From positions 1,860,001 through 1,924,000 of the forward strand of contig NZ_JAUSYK010000001.1 of the NCBI RefSeq assembly GCF_030816855.1: DNA of 64,000 nucleotides. Direction: 5' to 3'. The stretch is from Arthrobacter sp. B3I4. GTDB taxonomy: Bacteria > Actinomycetota > Actinomycetes > Actinomycetales > Micrococcaceae. This document shows, in pieces, positions 25,295 to 32,336 of this stretch. The position numbers were made by a program, and so were the translations under genes. Numbering within the stretch: the first letter of the stretch is position 1; each line of letters begins with the position of its first letter. A model generated the notes under the pieces. It searched no databases, was not told the DNA's origin, and saw nothing but the letters and a program-made list of their open reading frames with translations.

Positions 25295-26083
25295 ATGCCG
25301 TGGACAAAACTCACTGACGAATACAGCGATCAAACCCACCGGCTCTCCCACGAGGCGTACCGGCTCCATACCGACGCGATCATTTGGTGCAACCGCGCAT
25401 GGCTCGACATGAAGCTACCCAAGAAGGATCTAAGCCGATTCAAGGACGGGATCGGCCTGGAGCCGGCCGTGATCGCCGAGCTCACCGATGGCCCGGTGCC
25501 GTATTGGGAGGACTCCGGGACGTATTACACGATCCTTCACACGAAGGACCATCAGCGCACGGCAGAGGATGTACTACGGCAAAGCGCCGCCAACAAGCGG
25601 AACGGGAAGCAGGGCGGGCGCCCACGGAAGGACCGCCAAAATATCCGGCAGCACCAGTACTACGACAAGGCAGTCGAAACCGATTCGCTAACCGAATCGC
25701 AAACCAATTCGGAAACCGAAACGCGAAGCAAACCGGAAAAAGGGGTTTTCACTACCAAACTGCCGGACGCTCCTGACATCCCCGTCTCTCCGCAGGAGCA
25801 AAACCCATTCGCTAACCGAATCGAAAACCAAAAGGGTCTGGCCTTGAAGGGAAGTCCTTCTCCTGCAACTTCAAACCAGAAAGCAGCACTGAAAGAGTCG
25901 GCGCCGCAGCCAGCCCCATTGGACCGGGACGCGTTGCCGGTCGATGACCCCGGCCTTAAGTACCGGGCTGCGGCCGAGGAGACGGGCGTGGAGACGGTCG
26001 AGGCGTTGGCCGCCAAGCCGGGGTGGACACAGGAGAAGGCTCGGTTCGCATTGTCGCTAGCGTTCCCGGGGAGGGAGTTTTAG
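25295..26083 (+). CDS. phage-type replication initiator with internal origin
   Basis: 262-aa protein resembling phage replication initiators (replisome organisers). The N-terminal 90 residues (KLTDEYSDQTHRLSHEAYRL, IIWCNRAWLDMKLP, YWEDSGTYYTILH) look like a winged-helix DNA-binding domain; then KRNGKQGGRPRK, a basic stretch; a Ser/Thr/Glu-rich low-complexity middle (about 128-205); and a C-terminal LKYRAAAEETGVETVEALAAK helical domain that could contact a helicase. The middle is encoded by 12-bp tandem iterons, the lambda-O style of origin inside its initiator gene. ATG start, coupled to the previous gene; next gene starts GTG directly at its stop. Confidence 0.75.
   Translation: MPWTKLTDEYSDQTHRLSHEAYRLHTDAIIWCNRAWLDMKLPKKDLSRFKDGIGLEPAVIAELTDGPVPYWEDSGTYYTILHTKDHQRTAEDVLRQSAANKRNGKQGGRPRKDRQNIRQHQYYDKAVETDSLTESQTNSETETRSKPEKGVFTTKLPDAPDIPVSPQEQNPFANRIENQKGLALKGSPSPATSNQKAALKESAPQPAPLDRDALPVDDPGLKYRAAAEETGVETVEALAAKPGWTQEKARFALSLAFPGREF
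25678..25725 (+). repeat. four tandem 12-bp iterons (putative replication origin)
   Basis: Four head-to-tail copies at 25678, 25690, 25702 and 25714 of a 12-mer: AACCGATTCGCT, AACCGAATCGCA, AACCAATTCGGA, AACCGAAACGCG; an imperfect fifth (AAGCAAACCGGA) follows. They are in frame and encode a TxSx repeat. Adjacent is an A-rich stretch. Head-to-tail repeats inside an initiator gene mark a theta-type phage origin. Confidence 0.75.
25802..25837 (+). repeat. second iteron block
   Basis: Three more 12-mers in register at 25802, 25814 and 25826: AACCCATTCGCT, AACCGAATCGAA, AACCAAAAGGGT. The first two match the consensus of the first block; the third is weaker. The block sits 77 bp after the first, within the same gene. 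Confidence 0.7.
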
Positions 26084-26320
26084 GTGGGATGGGACGACGT
26101 GCCGCAGTCGTGTTCGGTATCGGGTTGTCCTCGGTTCCGGAACGCCGCTGGGGTTTACTGCGACCAGTGCGACATCGGCGGCGGAATTTCGGGCTGGTCC
26201 CGGTCCCGGGATGACGCGTGGCTTGCGTACGTCGATTGCGACGGTATCCGGACCATCCCGCTGCCGCGGGGCATGAATTACGAGGCCGCACGGGAAATGC
26301 TCGGCGGGGCGAAACCATGA
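26084..26320 (+). CDS. 78-aa Cys-rich zinc-finger-like protein
   Basis: Small protein of unknown function. The N-terminal half has Cys pairs (CSVSGC, then CDQCD) that could bind zinc; the rest (WLAYVDCDGIRTIPLPRGMN) is a compact alpha/beta pattern. GTG start directly after the stop of the replication gene, and ATGA overlap with the next gene, so it is translated from the same operon. Small Cys4 proteins after the initiator are common in phage-like elements. Confidence 0.7.
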   Translation: MGWDDVPQSCSVSGCPRFRNAAGVYCDQCDIGGGISGWSRSRDDAWLAYVDCDGIRTIPLPRGMNYEAAREMLGGAKP

Positions 26321-26595
26321 AACCCAACGGAACCCCGATGGCTGCCCAGGCCAATCGAGAACATGCCCAGCACGGCGCCGTCTCCGGGCGAGAAACCCCG
26401 TCTGCGGTCGGACTGGCACTGACAGGCCCGCCCGCGGATAAGCGGCGCACAGAACGCCGCAGAACATCCGCCGCCGGGTTCCGTGCACGGAGGGCGCACC
26501 GGGCACGCATGGTCCGACGGGGGCAACACTTGCGCCTGCGTATCCGGCGGCCCACGGTCAGCGCTGCACCAGAGCCCCGCCAACCGAAGGAATGA
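26317..26595 (+). CDS. 92-aa arginine-rich basic protein
   Basis: Unknown protein starting at the ATG that overlaps the previous stop (ATGA). The second half is very Arg-rich (DKRRTERRRTSAAGFRARR), so it is probably a nucleic-acid-binding protein; no family is recognised. Some caution: high-GC shadow reading can also give Arg-rich sequence, and support rests on the overlap and position. Confidence 0.5.
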   Translation: MKPNGTPMAAQANREHAQHGAVSGRETPSAVGLALTGPPADKRRTERRRTSAAGFRARRAHRARMVRRGQHLRLRIRRPTVSAAPEPRQPKE

Positions 26596-26630
26596 ACCCG
26601 TAACACCGCATCACGAGAGGAAGAAACGAA

Positions 26631-26888
26631 ATGAAGACCGCTGTCGTTATCGAGGACATCGTGGAGATGGTCCGGCTCGCACACGGGGGACAGGGCGACC
26701 CGCTCATGTTCGAACTCCGCCTGCCCAACCGGCTGACAACTGCCCAGGCCTACCTGACTACCGCCGTGGCGATCATCGACGCCCTGACCTCCGGACCGAA
26801 CCAGGACGCTGTGCTCGCTGGTATCACCAAGCTTGGCTCGGAGATCACCACCGACACACCACAGCGGCCAGGGGAAGACGACCGATGA
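26631..26888 (+). CDS. 85-aa small acidic protein
   Basis: Unknown function. Reads MKTAVVIEDIVEMVRLAH, RLTTAQAYLTTAVAIIDAL, ITKLGSEITTD: two or three amphipathic helices, acidic overall. A clear AGGAAG ribosome site lies seven bases before the ATG. Ends ten bases before a convergent membrane-protein gene. Possibly an accessory replication or regulatory protein of the element. Confidence 0.65.
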   Translation: MKTAVVIEDIVEMVRLAHGGQGDPLMFELRLPNRLTTAQAYLTTAVAIIDALTSGPNQDAVLAGITKLGSEITTDTPQRPGEDDR

Positions 26889-26897
26889 TGAAAGGGC

Positions 26898-27140
26898 CTA
26901 GTTGAACCCACCCGTAAGGGCAATCAATCCCCAGAAAAAAGCGAAGAGGACCGCCGAAACGGCGGAGGTGATGATCCAAGGTGTGACCACGAACTTGTAG
27001 ACGGCTGCGAAGAGGCCACCCCTACGTGCCTTGCCTCTCTCGCCCCCGTAAATGGACCAGCCCAAGAGGAACCACACGATCATGACAAGGGTGAAGACCA
27101 CAAGCACGTTCACAAGAAACTCAGTCATGCGGCCAATCAT
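26898..27140 (-). CDS. small two-helix membrane protein
   Basis: 80 aa (or 76 from a second ATG at 27128). Two strong hydrophobic helices (TEFLVNVLVVFTLVMIVWFL and WIITSAVSAVLFAFFWGLIA) joined by a short basic loop (GGERGKARRGG). It is the only minus-strand gene of the element, convergent with the replication operon, so it is expressed separately. No ribosome site is obvious. Possible roles for such proteins in prophages are immunity, exclusion or holin-like activity; the sequence does not choose between them. Confidence 0.6.
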   Translation of the reverse strand: MIGRMTEFLVNVLVVFTLVMIVWFLLGWSIYGGERGKARRGGLFAAVYKFVVTPWIITSAVSAVLFAFFWGLIALTGGFN

Positions 27141-27294
27141 CCAATAACCCCGCCCGCCTAACCGCTAAAAATTGGATTTTTTGGTGGAGTGTCCTTCCCC
27201 ATCACCGCGCCGTCAACCAAAAAACCCCCGCAAGTGGGGCGTTAAGCTTCGTGGGGGAACAGGTTTCCCCGAAGAACGTTCGGGAAGCAAGGTC

Positions 27295-27894
27295 ATGAGC
27301 GAAATTGTCAGCCACAAGAAGCCGGGGACTACCGGGTACCGGGACGGTTGCCGTTGTGCGGAGTGCCGGGCTGCGCACGCGGCGAAGGAGGCGGAGCGCC
27401 GGGCGCGGAAGGCCGGTGAGGGCGCGTCTGTGACCATTCTGCGGCCGGTGGGTCCTGGGCGCGTTCCGGATGCGTCTGCGGGCCGCGTGGCGCCCCCGGA
27501 CGAGGAGCGAGTGCCCGGCAAGACGGAGCATCGGGTGATAGCCGAGATCGAGTCGTTGTGGCGCCCGGGGTGGGACGCGGAGTGCGATGTCTGGGAGGAG
27601 CAGGCTTTGGACGCCGCCCGCCGGTTGGATGATGGCCCGGCGACCACTCACGTGGCGCCGCTGAACCGGTTGAAGAATGAGGCCCTTCGGGAGTTGCGCC
27701 GGTTGATGACGAAGCAGGCCCCGCCGTCCGGAGATGAGGGCGCGGTTCCGGTCCGGGATGATTTCGTGGATTGGGTGGGGACGACGCACACCTCCTCGGC
27801 GATGTGTCAGCCGTCGTGGCCGGTAGTCGCGCCGGGCCAGTGTACGTTCTGCGATGCCGCCGCCCGCCTGGGCCGCACACAGAACGGCGGCTAG
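27295..27894 (+). CDS. terminase-small-subunit-like protein with Cys motif
   Basis: 199 aa. N-terminal GTTGYRDGCRCAECRAAHAA is a Cys-rich motif found in many actinophage proteins; the central part (EHRVIAEIESLW, EEQALDAARRLDDGPATTHVAPLNRLKNEALRELRRL) has the helical pattern I associate with small terminase subunits of actinophages; a C-terminal CxxC (CTFC) follows. In satellites a private small terminase redirects helper packaging. The frame is open from 27172 but ATG 27295 is the first sensible start. It directly precedes the capsid gene. Assignment to TerS is by pattern memory and is uncertain. Confidence 0.5.
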   Translation: MSEIVSHKKPGTTGYRDGCRCAECRAAHAAKEAERRARKAGEGASVTILRPVGPGRVPDASAGRVAPPDEERVPGKTEHRVIAEIESLWRPGWDAECDVWEEQALDAARRLDDGPATTHVAPLNRLKNEALRELRRLMTKQAPPSGDEGAVPVRDDFVDWVGTTHTSSAMCQPSWPVVAPGQCTFCDAAARLGRTQNGG

Positions 27895-28275
27895 CCGCCG
27901 CGCAGGGCCGGGGCTGTCCGTCTAGCGGGATGCGGGGTGGGGTCCTGCCGGAGCGGGGGTCTGAACGCCGCAGAACGACAAGCACGGGAACACCCCTTGC
28001 AGGCCGGCTGAAAAGCCGGAACTTGGCACCAAGAGGCCAACAAAAGCCCGTTGACCGTTGGTAAACTGTAGTTGTCAGGCAAGCACCTTTCATGGCAGAC
28101 GGCAGTGCGATTGGCACACCGGCGCCGGGACGGCAGCGAAAGACGGGGAAACGGTATTTCGGCTCCGCCGACAGGCAGCGTGAAAGCGCACCGGGCGTAT
28201 TGAGCGAGACCGTGTTTGAAATTTCCTTAGTTCATTTCGCGCCGCCAGTGGGCGCATTTCCAGAAGGGCAGAACA
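27895..28275 (+). other. 381-bp noncoding leader upstream of the capsid gene
   Basis: No believable gene. It holds a hairpin with a GAAA tetraloop at 28004-28019 (CCGGCT/AGCCGG), CTTGGcacCAAG just after it, and an inverted pair around TGGGCGCA near 28240-28260. A reading frame from 28092 runs into the capsid gene in another frame and looks like chance. The length and structure would suit a 5-prime leader or a packaging site. Confidence 0.4.
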
Positions 28276-29508
28276 ATGCCGAACAGCACAATGGCGCAGA
28301 TGTTGATTCAGAAGCGCAAAGAAGCCGAAGCCAAAGCACGTGCGATCCTCGACCGTGCCGAAGCCGAGAACCGTTCCCTCGATGCCGAGGAACAGCGTCA
28401 ATTCGATCAGATTTCCGCCGACATGGACGTACTCCGCCAGCGGTCGGATTCCCTGGTGAAGTTCGATGCGGACAACCGCTCGGCCGAGGAAGCCCTGGGG
28501 CGCCTTGGTCACGTTGAGCACACCCACTCGGACGTGGACGTGACGGCGCAGTTCCGGAGCCTCGCTAACGGCGAGGTCCGCCATATCAACCTCATGCCGA
28601 CCAAGGCCGAGAACCGGCGCTTCACGGAACACCGGGCACTGTCCAAGGGCACCGCGACGGCCGGTGGAAACACCGTGCCGACGTCGTTCCATGGCCAGCT
28701 CATCGAGCACCTGATCGAATCCGCAACGCTGATCAATGCGGGTGCGACGGTCCTCAATACCGACTCGGGCGAGAACTATGACGTGCCGGTGACCACCGCT
28801 CACGGCGCCGCCGCGCTCGTCGCTGAATCCGGGACCATCCCGCAGTCTGATCCGACGTTCGCAAAGCGGACCCTGGGCGCGTACAAGTACGGGCTCCTTG
28901 TCCTCGTTCCCCGTGAACTGCTCGAAGATACGGGCGTGGACATGGAGGGCTACCTCGCCAAGAGCTTCGGCCGGGCCGTTGGCAACGCGCTTGGGGCGCA
29001 CCTCATTACCGGGACCGGGACCGGGCAACCGGCCGGGATCACCACGCAGACCACCCTCGGCGTTACGTCCGGAACGGCCGTTGCCGGTGCGCCGACGTTC
29101 GATAACCTCATCGATCTCATGTACTCGGTGAATCCGGCTTACCGGAATTCGCCCGAGGCCGGGTGGCTGATCAAGGACTCGTCCGTTGGTGTTCTCCGGA
29201 AGATCAAGGACACGGCCGGACGGTACCTTTGGGAAAATTCGACCGTTGCCGGGGTTCCTGACCTCATCCTGGGGAAGCAGGTTTTCACCGATCCGAACAT
29301 GCCCGCCACCGGGCTGAACGCGAAGTCGGTTGCCTTTGGTGACCTCTCCTCGTACTGGGTCCGGATCGTCAATGGCATCCGCTTCGAACGGTCCGACGAG
29401 TTCAAGTTCGACACCGATCAGGTCGCGTTCCGTTGCCTCATCCGTGGCGACGGTCTGCTCATCGACCAGAGCGGCGCTGTGAAGCACTTCGTCGGAGCTG
29501 CGACCTAG
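28276..29508 (+). CDS. HK97-fold major capsid protein
   Basis: 410-aa phage major capsid protein. Residues 1-75 form a charged coiled-coil scaffold (delta) domain (LIQKRKEAEAKARAIL, LDAEEQRQFDQIS) that the protease should remove; the shell domain begins near GNTVPTSF and includes LINAGATVLNT, FAKRTLGAYKYG, VPRELLEDTGVDMEGYL, GNALGAHLITGTGTGQP and RIVNGIRFERSDEFKFDTDQ. The gene appears intact. AGAAGGG precedes the ATG. Upstream of the protease gene, the reverse of the HK97 and phiRv1 order. Presence without portal or tail genes suggests the element builds its own (perhaps smaller) shell around helper parts. Confidence 0.93.
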   Translation: MPNSTMAQMLIQKRKEAEAKARAILDRAEAENRSLDAEEQRQFDQISADMDVLRQRSDSLVKFDADNRSAEEALGRLGHVEHTHSDVDVTAQFRSLANGEVRHINLMPTKAENRRFTEHRALSKGTATAGGNTVPTSFHGQLIEHLIESATLINAGATVLNTDSGENYDVPVTTAHGAAALVAESGTIPQSDPTFAKRTLGAYKYGLLVLVPRELLEDTGVDMEGYLAKSFGRAVGNALGAHLITGTGTGQPAGITTQTTLGVTSGTAVAGAPTFDNLIDLMYSVNPAYRNSPEAGWLIKDSSVGVLRKIKDTAGRYLWENSTVAGVPDLILGKQVFTDPNMPATGLNAKSVAFGDLSSYWVRIVNGIRFERSDEFKFDTDQVAFRCLIRGDGLLIDQSGAVKHFVGAAT

Positions 29509-29530
29509 GCAATCGGAAAGGGGCCGGGCC

Positions 29531-30214
29531 ATGATGCGCGAGCAGGAAATTCGAAGCACCGAGCACGTTGTGGAATTCCGGGCCGGTGGGACCACCACCA
29601 CCGGCCTCGGGGTTCTCACCGGGCTCATTGTGTTCAACAAGCGGAGCGTGAACCTGGGCGGATTTGTCGAGGTAGTGGACCCGAAGGCGTTCAACAAGAC
29701 GCTTGCGGACCGCGTGCCCGTCATGGCCCGCTTCAACCACGACAGCAACCTTCCCCTCGGAACTACAACCGCCGGAACCCTCCGGCTGAAAGTCCAGCGG
29801 GACGGCCTCCGGTACGAAGTGGATTTGCCGGACACCGGAGCGGGCCGGGACGTGAAAGCCCTGGCCGAGCGGGGTGACCTTCGGGCCTCGTCGTTCGCAT
29901 TCCGCGCGGTCGAGGACGACTGGGGCTTCACCGAAGACAACACACCGCTTCGAACGCTCAAAAGCGTCAAGCTCGTGGACGTGGCGCCGGTCATGGAGCC
30001 CGCGTATCCGGACTCGACTACCGGGATGCGTTCGCTGGCGGACCGTCTCGGAGTGCCGTTCGCTGACGTTGAACGGGCTGCGGCCGAGGGTGAATTGCGG
30101 CTCCTGGCCGCGCGTGCCGGTTTGCCGACACGGACCACGCAGAAGGCGGAACCGGCCGGGCCGACTATCGCCGAACTGCGCCGCCGTCTCGATGCCGGCT
30201 TATTTTCGGGATAG
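29531..30214 (+). CDS. HK97-type prohead maturation protease
   Basis: 227-aa serine protease that trims the capsid scaffold domain. The fold is recognisable from GVLTGLIVFNKRSV...FVEVVDPKAFNKTL, the catalytic His in RFNHDSNLPLG, and the nucleophile Ser in RASSFAFRAVED. The C-terminal quarter (ERAAAEGELRLLAARAG) is helical and may interact with the scaffold. Tandem ATGs at 29531 and 29534 follow an AAAGGGG site; 22 bp after the capsid stop, so co-transcribed. Intact. Confidence 0.9.
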   Translation: MMREQEIRSTEHVVEFRAGGTTTTGLGVLTGLIVFNKRSVNLGGFVEVVDPKAFNKTLADRVPVMARFNHDSNLPLGTTTAGTLRLKVQRDGLRYEVDLPDTGAGRDVKALAERGDLRASSFAFRAVEDDWGFTEDNTPLRTLKSVKLVDVAPVMEPAYPDSTTGMRSLADRLGVPFADVERAAAEGELRLLAARAGLPTRTTQKAEPAGPTIAELRRRLDAGLFSG

Positions 30215-30484
30215 CTAGGGGACCGGTCCGGCCACCCTAGGGGAGGCCGGAACGCCCGGGGCGACAGCGGCGATCCGGGGAACGGGAGTATTCGCCCCGT
30301 TCCCGTAAACGGACACCGCGAGCCAATGGCAGGGGGGAAGTCTCCGATTTCTCACATCCTTTCTGGGAGGTCTTTCCCCGGGGTCACGCCCGCGAATGGC
30401 CCGCCGGGGCCGGTACCCTCGGCGGGCCGTTCTATGTGGGTCCGCACTTTCCGGGGCGGCTCGAAGCCCGGCTTCCAACGTCAT
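30215..30484 (+). other. noncoding region with hairpins after the protease gene
   Basis: No gene seen. There are two GC hairpins: one around GGGAACGGG/CCCGTTCCC near 30278-30307, and a 9-bp stem (GGCCCGCCG/CGGCGGGCC) at 30398-30428 followed by GTTCTAT. The second may end the capsid-protease transcript, though its U-tract is poor. Confidence 0.4.
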
Positions 30485-30513
30485 TTGACTTGAATTATCA
30501 GCGAGCTTATGGT
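30485..30513 (+). promoter_or_regulatory. strong promoter in the element
   Basis: TTGACT at 30485-30490, a 17-bp spacer, and TATGGT at 30508-30513: a near-consensus vegetative promoter, the best in the element. The predicted start is near 30520, only about 40 bp before a strong terminator. Confidence 0.65.
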
Positions 30514-30519
30514 TGCGCT

Positions 30520-30607
30520 GTTCGAGTTGAATCCCCCATGACGACTTGGACACCCGAACGCCCCGCACCTTACGTCGCCCCCGACCGAAGTGCGGGGCGT
30601 TTGTTTT
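30520..30607 (+). ncRNA. candidate small RNA (about 88 nt)
   Basis: A compact unit defined by the promoter at 30485-30513 and the intrinsic terminator at 30557-30607. It has no ribosome site with a sensible gene; the only ATG (30538) reads into the terminator. It may be a regulatory RNA of the satellite or an attenuated leader for the gene at 30650, which however seems to have its own -10. Confidence 0.5.
30557..30607 (+). terminator. intrinsic terminator
   Basis: Twelve-base-pair stem AACGCCCCGCAC / GTGCGGGGCGTT (30557-30568 with 30590-30601) followed by TGTTTTT. Strong canonical form. Confidence 0.85.
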
Positions 30608-30649
30608 TGCTCTCGTTCGCTGTCTGCCCCCCGCCCTACTGTGTGACGG

Positions 30650-31087
30650 GTGGTGAAGATAGATGTGGACGCCGTACGACGCATGCTCGCCGGACGGAAC
30701 GGCAAACAGCGGCCCCGCTACGATTACGGCATGGCCAGCTTCACGCTCGACGGGGAAACCTACGAGTACTTGAAACCCGACCCCGGACACCCGCCGGAAG
30801 AAACCAAGTCCTGGACGTACGGGCAGTACCCCAAAATCCGTGCGACCCTGCAGCTGGCCGACGGCGGCACCGTGACCGTCTACGCCGTCGCCGAACGCTG
30901 GAACCCCTCACACATACTTGTGAGCTGGGCAGATGACGGGCGGCACTCCCACTGGGCATGGATACCTGCGGGCAACGTGGAGCGCGTCACGGACTCCGAA
31001 TGGGACATCGAGGAGTACCGGCGCTGCCCTGCGGAACTGCTCGGAATTCGTTGGGGCAACCGCCTGCCTGGCTTCCTGCCGTCCTGA
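30650..31087 (+). CDS. 145-aa cargo protein of unknown function
   Basis: Not recognised. The protein opens KIDVDAVRRMLAGRNGKQ, then ASFTLDGETYEYLKPDPGH, RATLQLADGGTVTVYAVAERW and HILVSWADDGRHSHWAWIPA, an all-beta looking pattern with many Trp and Tyr, and no signal peptide. The GTG at 30650 is preferred because TACTGT lies seven bases before it (leaderless style); an ATG at 30731 is possible. It is the first gene of the cargo segment and stands behind a terminator, so it is expressed independently. Confidence 0.6.
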   Translation: MVKIDVDAVRRMLAGRNGKQRPRYDYGMASFTLDGETYEYLKPDPGHPPEETKSWTYGQYPKIRATLQLADGGTVTVYAVAERWNPSHILVSWADDGRHSHWAWIPAGNVERVTDSEWDIEEYRRCPAELLGIRWGNRLPGFLPS

Positions 31088-31195
31088 AAGGAGAACGACG
31101 GTGGTTGACCGAGTCGAGGCCCCGGTAGCCTGCATCGCGGCGCCGCCACTGTATTCTTGCCGCAACACTCGTTTTATTTCCTTGGGGGAACCAAA

Positions 31196-31732
31196 TTGAA
31201 CAAGCTCCGCCCTCTTACCGCTGCCCTCGTGCTGGCGGTGTTTTCCTTGACTGGATGCACGGGCGCGTCTCCCGTCGCGGGAACCAGCCCGACGACGTCG
31301 TCGGCGACCGCCAGCGCGACGCCCAGCCCGACTCCTACGGCCACAATCGCACAGTTTGCGTCCATCCTCACCGAGGAGGAGAAGACGTGGCGGGACTACA
31401 ACGACAACATCACTAAATGCGCGTTCGCGTCGATTGGCAAAGCACCTATCGACAAAGTTCAGAGCACCACCTGCAAATACACCGTGCAGACGGTAACGGT
31501 CACCGCCAAGACGGCGGCGAGAAAGTTCCGAGCGCTGCCCACACCGCCTGCGGAGATTTCTAACCTCCGAACCCGGACGTTGTCCGCCTTAGATTCGCTC
31601 GCTGCCGTTGAAGCTACGACGGCTTGCAAGGACACCCAGAGTAGTGCCTGCGATGACGCTGAAACCTTGGCGAACGGGGCGATCCGTCCCCTCATCTCGG
31701 TGCTTGATGCCTGGCGGCCCTACACCAAATAG
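31196..31732 (+). CDS. small secreted lipoprotein
   Basis: 178-aa lipoprotein. Signal peptide NKLRPLTAALVLAVFSLTGC has a clear lipobox (LTGC) with the lipidated Cys at residue 20, then a Ser/Thr/Pro linker, then a helical domain with paired cysteines (TKCAFAS, TTCKYTV, TACKDTQSSACDDAE) that could form disulfides outside the cell. TTG start at 31196 with GGGGGAA seven bases upstream; an ATG 39 bases earlier would place extra residues before the signal. Phage-encoded lipoproteins often block superinfection; that role is inference here. Confidence 0.75.
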   Translation: MNKLRPLTAALVLAVFSLTGCTGASPVAGTSPTTSSATASATPSPTPTATIAQFASILTEEEKTWRDYNDNITKCAFASIGKAPIDKVQSTTCKYTVQTVTVTAKTAARKFRALPTPPAEISNLRTRTLSALDSLAAVEATTACKDTQSSACDDAETLANGAIRPLISVLDAWRPYTK

Positions 31733-31856
31733 GTAAATGGCGCGCTGGCCATGCGGTTTCCCCGGCAACCACCCTCCCGAAACTGTCGGTGCCGATCGCT
31801 ATGGTTTGTTCCGGGGGAATCGCAACCGGCGAGCCCACTAGATCGGGAGACCAACT

Positions 31857-32056
31857 ATGGCTGCAAACCACCAGCGCATCGAGTCAGCGGGGACGCTAAG
31901 GCGCATGACGACTTGTTGATTGAAGCGCAAAAGGCACTTCTCACCAAAGTGGCCGGTTCAACATCAGCGCCAGGCGCACGCAACTTTGCGGAAGCCTACG
32001 CGTTGATCAGCGGTCACATCAGTGCCACGAACTCCACCGAAGTCAAGAATGGATAA
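31857..32056 (+). pseudogene. small helical protein, frameshifted
   Basis: ATG 31857 has a good GGGAG site and begins AANHQRIESAG, but stops at 31919. The convincing remainder (DDLLIEAQKALLTKVAG, NFAEAYALISGHIS) is in another frame and ends at the TAA at 32054-32056. One more G in the G4 run at 31889-31892 would give a continuous 66-aa protein. So either a one-base deletion or an assembly error. Function unknown; predicted all-helical. Its end overlaps the next start (ATGGATAA). Confidence 0.6.
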
Positions 32057-32234
32057 GCGCGAGATCCGCGAAAGCGCACACACATGCCCGAAGTGCGGAT
32101 CGCCTTTGCGCGAGATCTGGGTCTTCGGACCGGACGGGGGAATCACGGGCGGTCGGGAGTGGCAGCGTGTAGGTAGGCCCTCGTGCCCGGCGGGCCACCG
32201 GCTTGAGTGGAACCTGGCGGGGCAGCCGCTGTAG
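32049..32234 (+). CDS. 61-aa zinc-ribbon protein
   Basis: Small protein with CPKCGSPL near the N-terminus and a second pair CPAGH near the end, a zinc-ribbon plan. Unknown role. ATG 32049 overlaps the stop of the previous frame by eight bases, so the pair is probably coupled. A strong terminator follows at 32246-32290. Confidence 0.65.
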   Translation: MDKREIRESAHTCPKCGSPLREIWVFGPDGGITGGREWQRVGRPSCPAGHRLEWNLAGQPL

Positions 32235-32245
32235 CCTGCCGATGA

Positions 32246-32290
32246 GATCATCGCCCGCCGCAGGTAATCTGGCCGGGCGATGATCTTTTT
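32246..32290 (+). terminator. intrinsic terminator
   Basis: Perfect 12-bp stem GATCATCGCCCG / CGGGCGATGATC (32246-32257 with 32274-32285) followed by TTTTT. It insulates the toxin operon from the upstream cargo genes and contains the ATG at 32280, which therefore is not the toxin start. Confidence 0.9.
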
Positions 32291-32324
32291 CGCCCTCCAG
32301 AGTCGAGCAGGGGGCTGGAAAGGC

Positions 32325-32336
32325 TATGATCGCTGG
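32325..32336 (+). promoter_or_regulatory. leaderless promoter of the RelA/SpoT gene
   Basis: TATGAT at 32325-32330 is six bases before the GTG at 32337, placing the transcription start on the start codon. The -35 region is weak (GTCGAG). Confidence 0.6.

Noticed and set aside
25678..25837. CRISPR array
   Set aside because: Repeats are contiguous 12-mers without spacers and lie within a coding frame; the 162-bp LGFP repeats are likewise coding. No cas genes are present.
28092..28517. Plus-strand frame starting upstream of the capsid gene
   Set aside because: Runs 240 bp into the capsid gene in another frame, Arg/Ser/Pro-rich there, and has no ribosome site.
32280..32336. ATG at 32280 as the start of the RelA/SpoT gene
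   Set aside because: It lies inside the stem of a strong terminator whose U-tract follows; the GTG at 32337 has a -10 at leaderless spacing.
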